NCBI GenBank assembly: GCA_903823545.1
Contig: CAIJTL010001056.1
Coordinates: forward strand, 1 to 7,878
Length of the DNA: 7,878 bases
Direction: 5' to 3'
Source: an uncultured Planctomycetaceae bacterium
GTDB taxonomy: Bacteria; Planctomycetota; Planctomycetia; Planctomycetales; Planctomycetaceae
Position numbers and translations under genes: made by a program. The notes beneath the pieces are model-generated. The model worked only from the letters and a program-made list of their open reading frames with translations. It searched no databases and had not been told where the DNA came from. Below are positions 1-7,300 of the stretch, one piece after another; the stretch's first letter is position 1; every line of letters begins with the position of its first letter.

Positions 1-2
1 CC

Positions 3-1079
3 GTCGGAGGCAGTCACGGGGTGCATGTCATCGACCTCACTCCACTCGATCGCCTTGATTCTCCGCCATCTCTCAGTGACTGGCTGCCCGAAGCCGAACT
101 CCTCTCCGGCCACCGACTGCTGGAAAACGGAGTCGTTGTCGATCTGACCTCCGAAGAATTGCAAGCCCACATCAAGTCAGCCCGACAGCGCCGAACATCA
201 ACCGAAGCGCCAGACCGACAAGCCCCAAAGACGATTTCCGCCAATGTCGCCTCGCTACCGCAGGCCGACCGACCGCAGGCCGCCGTCGCCACCGAGCATC
301 GCCGCCGCGCCATCGAACTCTTGGAGAAGCGCCTAGCTGACGACCCGCGAGACAACGCGACCGCTCGGCAGTTGGCCGAAGTCTTGTTTGAGACTCACGC
401 ATCGCGCTGGCACGTCTTGCGGCCGACCGTCATGCACTCGCAATTCGGAGCGACGCTGACTCTGCGGAATGACGGCTCGATCTTCGCTTCAGGCAAGGAC
501 GAAAGCGGCGACTCGTATTCGCTCACAGCGACATCACCACTGGATCGCGTCACGGCACTTCGCTTGGAAGTGATTCCTGACGCGTCCTTGCCGAGCGGTG
601 GTTCTGGTCGTCATAGCAGTGGCAACTTCCAACTGGAGACGATTCAACTCTTCCGCCAGTCCGGCACCGACGAACCGCAACCGATTCGGCTGACCTCGGC
701 CCTGGCGAGCTACCAATACGCGGCCCCCAACATCGACATCCTTGGCACCATTCGAGATCGCCCCAACAACGAAGAGAAAGTCTGGCACGTCTGGGGCCGC
801 ACCTCGTCCCCGCATCACGCGCTGTTTGCCCCCGCAGAACCGATCCCTCTGCCATCACAGCCATCGCTCGTGATCAAACTGATGCATTTCAAGATCAACG
901 AATCGAGCGTGAACTTAGGCCGCTTCCGCCTCTCCCTGACCGATACCGAAAACGCTCTCGAAAGAGACCGAGTCCGACTCGCCATCGCGAACCACAACCT
1001 CTCCGCCCTCGAAGCCCTCATTGCGACCTACCGAGCACTCGGCAAACCTGAAAAAGCCGCCCGCCTCACACAGCCGTAG
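3..1079 (+). CDS. C-terminal part of a planctomycete-type WD40/TPR-like protein (partial, 5' end outside window)
   Basis: The frame is open from the left edge to TAG at 1077-1079, giving 358 visible residues. The GTG at 21 is an internal codon, because the frame continues upstream of it without a stop. Residues about 1-55 (GGSHGVHVIDL, then PEAELLSGHRL and VDLTSEE) look like the last WD40 blade and the 'LLSGHR' linker seen in planctomycete WD40 proteins, many of which carry an N-terminal Ser/Thr kinase. Residues about 98-131 form a charged, helical TPR-like stretch (AIELLEKRLADDPRDNATAR). Residues about 136-314 contain WHVLRPT, ATLTLRNDGSIFASGKDE, VTALRLEVIPDASLP and LGRFRLSLTD. This is a beta-rich domain that I recognise from planctomycete kinase/WD40 and PSD1-type proteins; its function is unknown. 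The C-terminus (ALIATYRALGKPEKAARL) resembles a TPR half. There is no export signal in the visible part. Whether a kinase domain lies upstream cannot be seen. The gene converges on the large minus-strand gene. The reading frame is sound; the family assignment is moderately sure. Confidence 0.8.
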   Translation, partial: VGGSHGVHVIDLTPLDRLDSPPSLSDWLPEAELLSGHRLLENGVVVDLTSEELQAHIKSARQRRTSTEAPDRQAPKTISANVASLPQADRPQAAVATEHRRRAIELLEKRLADDPRDNATARQLAEVLFETHASRWHVLRPTVMHSQFGATLTLRNDGSIFASGKDESGDSYSLTATSPLDRVTALRLEVIPDASLPSGGSGRHSSGNFQLETIQLFRQSGTDEPQPIRLTSALASYQYAAPNIDILGTIRDRPNNEEKVWHVWGRTSSPHHALFAPAEPIPLPSQPSLVIKLMHFKINESSVNLGRFRLSLTDTENALERDRVRLAIANHNLSALEALIATYRALGKPEKAARLTQP

Positions 1080-1084
1080 GCTGT
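1070..1084 (+). other. Small hairpin over the stop codon of the plus-strand gene
   Basis: ACAGCC (1070-1075), loop GTA, GGCTGT (1079-1084): a perfect 6-bp inverted repeat overlapping TAG at 1077-1079, followed by CTTCTTGG. It is too short and lacks a T-run, so a terminator function is doubtful. Confidence 0.3.
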
Positions 1085-1243
1085 CTTCTTGGACTGCGGC
1101 AGCCCATGAGATTCAGATGTGAAACGGAAGCCGCCAGAGTGGATCTCACTAAACGCACACGCCTGCGGCTTGCGGTTAAACGAGATAACGACGCTTCGGG
1201 TTAATTCAATCGGGGAGTTATTGCGCTCCCGTTCCTTAACAGA

Positions 1244-1300
1244 CAAGCCCGCAGTGTCGGTTCAGGATTTTGGAAATCCTGGACTGGCACTGCGGGCTTG
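1244..1300 (+). terminator. Long hairpin, probable terminator of the plus-strand gene
   Basis: CAAGCCCGCAGTG (1244-1256) pairs perfectly with CACTGCGGGCTTG (1288-1300), and CAGGATTT (1263-1270) pairs with AAATCCTG (1274-1281) around a TGG loop. The bases between pair too, apart from G-T wobbles at 1257/1287, 1259/1285 and 1262/1282, so the whole is a 27-bp stem with a 3-nt loop. Downstream on the plus strand is T-rich sequence with TTTT at 1314-1317. The stem lies 164 bp after the plus-gene stop. It is unusually long for a simple intrinsic terminator and could instead be a dispersed palindromic element. Confidence 0.5.
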
Positions 1301-1324
1301 GTTGTTGGTTTGGTTTTGAGAGAA

Positions 1325-1353
1325 GTAGCCACAAGCTAGCAGCTTGTGGCTAC
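1325..1353 (-). terminator. Perfect 13-bp palindrome just downstream of the giant gene
   Basis: GTAGCCACAAGCT (1325-1337), loop AGC, AGCTTGTGGCTAC (1341-1353). It begins 14 bp beyond the TAA of the large minus-strand gene, the right place for a terminator of that gene. The sequence that follows on the minus strand (TTCTCTC) is only weakly T-rich, so termination efficiency is uncertain. It may also be a copy of a genome-dispersed palindrome. Confidence 0.5.
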
Positions 1354-1367
1354 AGAGTTCGGGCCTT

Positions 1368-4300
1368 TTAGAAATTCAACTCGTTCAACAAGTTTGGCCG
1401 AGCGGTCAAGATCTTGAAGAGTTCGTCAGTGATGTAGTTGGCGACAATGACCGAGTCTGTTCCGATTCGGTCACCAGCGGCTTTCGTGTTCGTACCGGTG
1501 CCCGATCCACCGAGCACTTTGTCGGTGCCACCTTGGCCGAGGACCGTGTCGTTTCCGACTCCGCCGACGCAGGTGTCGTTACCCGCTCCGCCGAGGATCG
1601 AGTCGTTGCCGTCACCGCCCAAGAGGAAGTCGTTGTCACCTTGGCCGTTGATTGTGTCGTTGCCGAGCTCGCCATCAACCAAGTCGTTGCCGGCACCTCC
1701 AAGGATCGAGTCGTTCTCGGAACCACCCTTGATCGTGTCAGCACCGTCGCCACCGTCGATCGTGTCGGCACCAGCTCGGCCAGCGATTCTGTCATTGCCG
1801 ACACCACCACGGATCGAGTCGTTGCCGATACCGCCGTCAAGGAAGTCATCGTTGATGCCACCATCAATCGTGTCGATACCATCGCCAGCCAGGATCGAGT
1901 CGTTGCCAGCGTCACCAGTGATAGTGTCATCGTTGGCTCCAGCATCGATTGTGTCGTTGCCATTGCCACCGAGGATCGTGTCGTTGCCCGATCCGCTCGA
2001 AATGTTGTCGTTGCCATCACCGCCGTTGATCGAATCTGCACCGCTTCCACCGACGATGAAGTCGTTCCCTGCCTCGCCGAGGATCGTATCATTGGCGGGA
2101 GTCCCGATGACCGAGTCGTTGCCGTCACCCATGATCGCGTTCAAGGCCAGCGAAGCGTTGACGGAGAGTGAACCGTCGATCGTGTCGTCGCCAGCACCTC
2201 CGTTGATGTTGAGCTTGGTCAGATCAACGACGCCGTTCATGTCACCAAGTGTCACTCGATCGTTACCGCCGCCGAGGTTCAACGTGAAGTTCTCGACGCC
2301 GATCAAGTTGGTCGTGAATACCGAGAGGTTGAGTCGAGCCAAGCCAATGCCGGTCGTTGGCCCCATCGGGTAACCGACAGCCGTGATTGTGAAAATGTCG
2401 TCTTGAACCGAATCCGCATCGTAGGTGAAGGAGTCCACGCCACCTTGGCCGTTGATCGTGTCGTTGCCATCGGTCGAGATCAGCGTATCGTCACCCGAAC
2501 CGCCGAAGAGCGTGTCGAAGCCGACGCTGCCGTCGAGAGTATCCAAGCCGTCGTTACCGTTGACGACGTCGTCGCCCAGTCCACCGACGAGGGTGTCGTC
2601 TCCAGCACCACCACCAACCGAGTCGTTGCCGTCGTTGCCGAAGACTGTGTCGTTACCGTCACCGGCGTCGATCGTGTCATCGCCCAGACCACCGTCGATC
2701 GTGTCGTTGCCTCCTCCGCCAAGGATGCTGTCACCGTCGTTGCCACCACGCAGAGTGTCTGTGTTCTCGCCACCATCGAGCGTGTCGATACCGTTGCCAC
2801 CCAGCAGGATGTCAGCTCCGCCGTTCCCTTGAACGTTGTCATTGCCGTCACCGCCATCAACCGAGTCATTCCCCGCACCGCCGATGACGCAGTCGTCACC
2901 GATGCCAGCGACGATCGTGTCGTTGCCGCCGTTGCCGTTGAGCGTATCGCGACCGTCACCACCCACCAGTGAGTCGTTGCCATCGGTGATGTTCAGCGAA
3001 TCGAGCATCAGATCAAGGCCGGTCCCATCCGTCGTGATGCCGGCACTCAGTACGTCGTCGAAGGCCGTTCCCAACAGCGTGTCGCTGCCGAGTCCACCCA
3101 TCAACGTGACTCCGCCGAGTGTGAATTGCGTTGCATCGAGCGTGTTGTTGCTCACACCACCAGACAACCATGCGTGTTCGATCGCGATGAGCGTAATCGT
3201 GTCTGTCGGGATGCCCGCGAAAGCGACTTGGTTGTTCGTCAACGTTTGATTGACGTCAGCCGACGTTTTGACGTTGTCAGATCCATCGGTTCCATCCAGC
3301 GTGTCGAGACCAGTATCTGCTGACAGCGTGTCGTCGCCGAAGCCACCGTTGACCGAGTCATCACCGGTGCCACCACCGACCGAGTCGTTGCCGTTGCCAC
3401 CTGAGACGAGATCGCTGTCCGCTCCACCGTTGACCGTATCAGAGCCTTCAGCGCCATCGACCGTATCTAGCCCTGCACCACCGTTGATGAAGTCGTTGCC
3501 GTCATTGCCGCTGAGCAGGTCGTCTCCCGCGTCACCCAAGATGCTGTCGTCGTTGAGTCCACCATCAACGAAGTCCGCGCCATCTCCACCAGAGATCGTA
3601 TCGTTGCCGAGGCCGCCGATGATTGAGTCAGCTCCGCCGTTGCCGGAGATCGAATCTGCACCGTCACCGCCGTCGATCGTGTCAGCCGCGCTACCGCCGC
3701 TGATCGTGTCGCCGCCGAGGCCTCCGTTGATTGTCAGAGGCAATGACCAGCCAGAGGCATCAATCGTGTCGTTGCCGTTAAGACCGTTGATCGTCAGTGT
3801 CGAGACGAAGGTCACGTCGCCGCCGGTCACTTGGAACGTGTTTGTCCCGTTGTTGCCGTTGACGACCAGCGAGACATTCGGATTCTTCGCAGTCACGCTC
3901 TCGAACGACGGGAGCGAAACGCCCAGCACGCTGCTGATGCTCGTGTGCCCGTTGCTGCTCGACAACACCACGTTGTCGTTGCCGACCACCGGAGCATTGA
4001 AGACGCGGTTGTTGGCGCTCGTATCGTCCGAGATGGGCTCAAGTCCCGTATAGTTGACCGTGAACGGCGTCCCCAAGATGTCGTAGACGACGTTGCCCGA
4101 ATCGAACGCTGTCGAGTTGTACGTTACGGTGTTAAACGTGAAGAAGTTCGTGTTATCGACCAGTTGCAACGCGTCGGCACCGACTTGGCCCAAGCCGTTG
4201 ACCGTGAGTCCATTCGTCGGGATCGGATTGCCGAAGCTGAAATCAACCAGGAACAAGTCATCTTTCGCACCTGGATTCGCGGCACTGACGTTATCGCCAT

Positions 4301-7300
4301 TGACGACGATGGCGGTCGTGTGGTCGTTCGTGTTGACGATCGTGGAACTCATCGTGACTGGCGTGCCGGCGGCATAGGCGGCTGTTGTGCCTGGGGCCAT
4401 CAGCGTGAAAGTATTGCCCGACACATTGGTCACGGTCAGCGTTTCAGCACCAATCTGGATATTAAACGGAGTCGTTGTCGGGAAGTGCGAGGCACTGACC
4501 AATGTCAACGAGCCTGCTCCCATTCCGATACCCGATTGCAGGAAGCCAGTGACTCCCAGATCCACGCGGATGTTGCCGGTCATGTTGTCGATGTAGATGC
4601 GCCATGTGTCAGGCGGTGGATCGTTATCGTCGATCGTGCCGGTTCCAGCTGTGCTGAAGGTCGTGACCATCGAATCGGCCACGCCGTTGATCGTGCCGCT
4701 GACCGCTTGCAGCACGAAGGTCTCGTCGGGTTGCTCGAATCGCAGATCCCCCAGGACCGTGGCGGTCACTGTTTGCGAAGTGGTCGTGCCGGTGAAGGTC
4801 ACCACTTGATTGCTGATCGGCGTGAAGTCCTGACCGGAGGTCGCTGTTCCCGACGAGGTCGAGACCAACGCAGTGACGGTTGCTTGTGTTGGAGCACCAC
4901 CTGGGCCAGTCACGTAAACCTTGTGAACCAAGTTGACGGTGAAGTCCAACGGCGTTGTGAATGGCGGATCGGCCTCCAGAGCCGTGCTGCCGGTGACGCT
5001 GAATTGCAGATCGTCGTTGAAGATCGTGCCGACACCGGTGGTCTTACCAAACACCAGCGGCAGCGTGTTGTTCGACAACTGGATGAAGAAGGTCTCGTTC
5101 GTTTCCGGAGTTTGATCGCTGTAAACAGTGACATTGATTGTCTGTGATGACGGACCACCTGGAGTGAAGGTGAGCGTCCCGTTAGGAATCAGGTCGAAGT
5201 CGACACCGGCGGTCGCTGTTCCGGCGAGGGACGTGTAATCGACCGACTGAGTCGCGGTGATCGCCGCACCGACGATCGACACCGTGAAGGTGTACGTCGT
5301 ATCGCCGGAGTCTGTTTCGACTTTGTTGGCGTCGGTGATTTGGATGCCGGTATCGTCGGTCAGGATCGTGCCAACCGCTTGCGCGTCGTCGAGCGTCACG
5401 TTGATCGGATTCGTCAAGTTCACAAAGAACTGCTCGGTCGGTTCGATTGACGTGTCACCGTTGACCTCGACCGTAATGGTCTGAATCAATGTGTTCGGAG
5501 CGAAGACCACTGTGCCGCTGACGTTGATGAAGTCTTCACCCGCGAAGGCGGAGTCACCTTGCAAGGAGTAGCTGACTCGAATCTCTTCGACGCTGGCTTG
5601 GCTAAGCGTGACGGTGAAGCGGAACAACGTTGAGCCGCCGTTTCCTTCGAGTTGAGTCACGTCGCTGATCGTGGCACGAATGTCTTGCAGTTCGACCGCA
5701 CCGATATCGCTGTCATCGTTGGTTGGGCGCGGAGCACCACGTTGATCGGTCGTGTCGCCGCCGGTGTTGTCACCCGCGTTGATCACCGGGCTACCGGTGC
5801 GCGGTCGGTTGGTCAGAGTCTCACCGCCGTTGTCGGCGAGTGCCGCGATGACCGGATCGAACGGGCTGGTTGACGAGCCAACTTGATCGTTGCTGACCGT
5901 GTTCGCGAAGCCGGTGCTGTTGATGTTGTTGCCGATGAAGTTGTTGCCGTTGGTCACGAACGTCCCTCGCACGTTCGGAGCGGTGATGCCGCTGGTCGTC
6001 GTCGAGGTATTACGAGCCACGATCGTGTTCTTGACGGTGACAACACCTGCCGTGCTGTTGGCCAGTCCGCCGCCGCGATACGCCTCGTTATCGACGATCG
6101 TGCTGTTCGTGACGGTGACTCGACCAGTCAGCGTGTTGCCAATGCCTGCGTTCGTACCGGAGGCGTTCGTCGTCAGCGTGCTGTTAGTGATGTTGAACGA
6201 GTCTTCGTTGAAGATCGCCGCACCGCGAGAGCTGGCGAAGTTGTTGTTAAATGTGCTGCCGCTGACAGACGCCGTATTGACGCCCACCGAGGTAACTGAC
6301 GTGCCGACAGCGAACGCCGCTGGAGTCGTGCCTGCGAAGCCGCGAGTCACCGTAAAGACGTTGCCGACGATCCCCGTCACCTGCATTTGCTCGGAACCGA
6401 TCTGGATGACGAATCCGGTCGTCGTCGGGAAGTTCGCGACGTTGGTCAACGTGATGTTCGTGTTAGCTCCGGCTGCTGCGACCGGAACTGCTCCGGCCAA
6501 CGTCGTCGTCACGGCTGCGTTGTAAACCGCACCGCCGCGTGAATCGGCGGTGTTATCGGTGAATGACGAATCGGTGATCGTCAGCGTGCCGAAGTTGTAC
6601 AAGCCGCCGCCGTGCGTGTTCGAGAAGTTCCCCGCACCATCCTGGCCGACTTGAGCGCGAATCAGCGTCAGCGTGCCGTCGTTGTACAGCGCGCCTCCCT
6701 GCAGGATCGCGGTGTTGCCAGCGAAGACGCTGTCGGTCGCGGTCATGGTCGCTCCGACATCGTTGTAGACGCCGCCGCCGCGTGCGGACTTGCCGTTGAC
6801 GACCATGACGTTGGTCAGAATCAAGTTCCCTTGATTCTGAATGTTGCCGCCGTTGTCGGTCGTCGAAGCATTGCCGTTGATCAGCGTCAGGTTCGACAGG
6901 TTCAGCGTTCTGCCGCTGAAGACCTGGAAGAGGCGGTCGATCTGGTTGGCGTCGATGAAGGTCTGGTTGGTTCCCGCTCCGATGATGTTGAGGTCGTCGG
7001 TGATATCGAGGTCGCCGGTCAGCGAGCCATCTTCATCGCGTCCGACCAACGTCAGCGTATACGTACCTGGGCTGAGGATGATCGTGTCTTCGCCGGAGCG
7101 AGCGTTCGATTGCATGATCGTCGCTCGCAGAGTGCTCACACCGTTGCGGTCTGCGTTGATGCCATCGTTGATATTCTCGTCAATCGTGTCGTTGTAGCTG
7201 TTGATGATGAAGCCCGACTCGAACGCTCCGATATCAACCGTTGCCACGCCGTTACCGTCGCCATCAAAGATGCGGGTGAAGCCACGTTGATCGCTGGTGG

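Larger units (their letters stand above)
1080..1367. other. Convergent intergenic region without a believable gene
   Basis: 288 bp lie between the two stop codons. No open frame here has family-like sequence. The stretch is rich in inverted repeats: a bulged hairpin around AAACGC...GCCTGCGGC...GCGGTT (about 1152-1177), GGGAG/CTCCC (1213-1217 with 1226-1230), and the two strong hairpins listed separately. It probably serves as the shared 3' end of the two genes. Confidence 0.6.

Noticed and set aside
21..23. GTG as the start codon of the plus-strand gene
   Set aside because: The frame is open to the left edge, and the first residues look like the inside of a WD40-type blade; no convincing ribosome binding site decides for it.
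1119..1319. 66-codon plus-strand open frame in the intergenic region, and a minus-strand frame at 1028-1246
   Set aside because: The plus-strand frame has no family-like sequence and runs through the long hairpin. The minus-strand frame overlaps the end of the plus-strand gene. Both are probably chance frames over palindromic DNA.
1344..2972. Long open frames on the plus strand (1344-2171, 1438-2373, 2403-2972) with repeated VVA/DRVV or SLPxPP patterns
   Set aside because: They are antisense shadows of the 27-bp RTX repeats. Repeat coding with few stop-prone codons keeps the opposite frames open, and the proteins have no family features.
1818..3269. Frameshifts or gene decay suspected at the breaks between RTX blocks
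   Set aside because: The frame stays intact through both spacers, and these have coherent sequence patterns of their own.
1515..3728. 27-bp periodic repeats considered as a CRISPR array or non-coding tandem repeat
   Set aside because: The period is in frame, the units code RTX nonapeptides, and there are no unique spacers between identical repeats.
3250..5147. Plus-strand open frames 3250-4053 and 3831-5147
   Set aside because: They lie wholly antisense to RTX block A, the unknown region and Calx-beta domains that have clear protein signatures on the minus strand.
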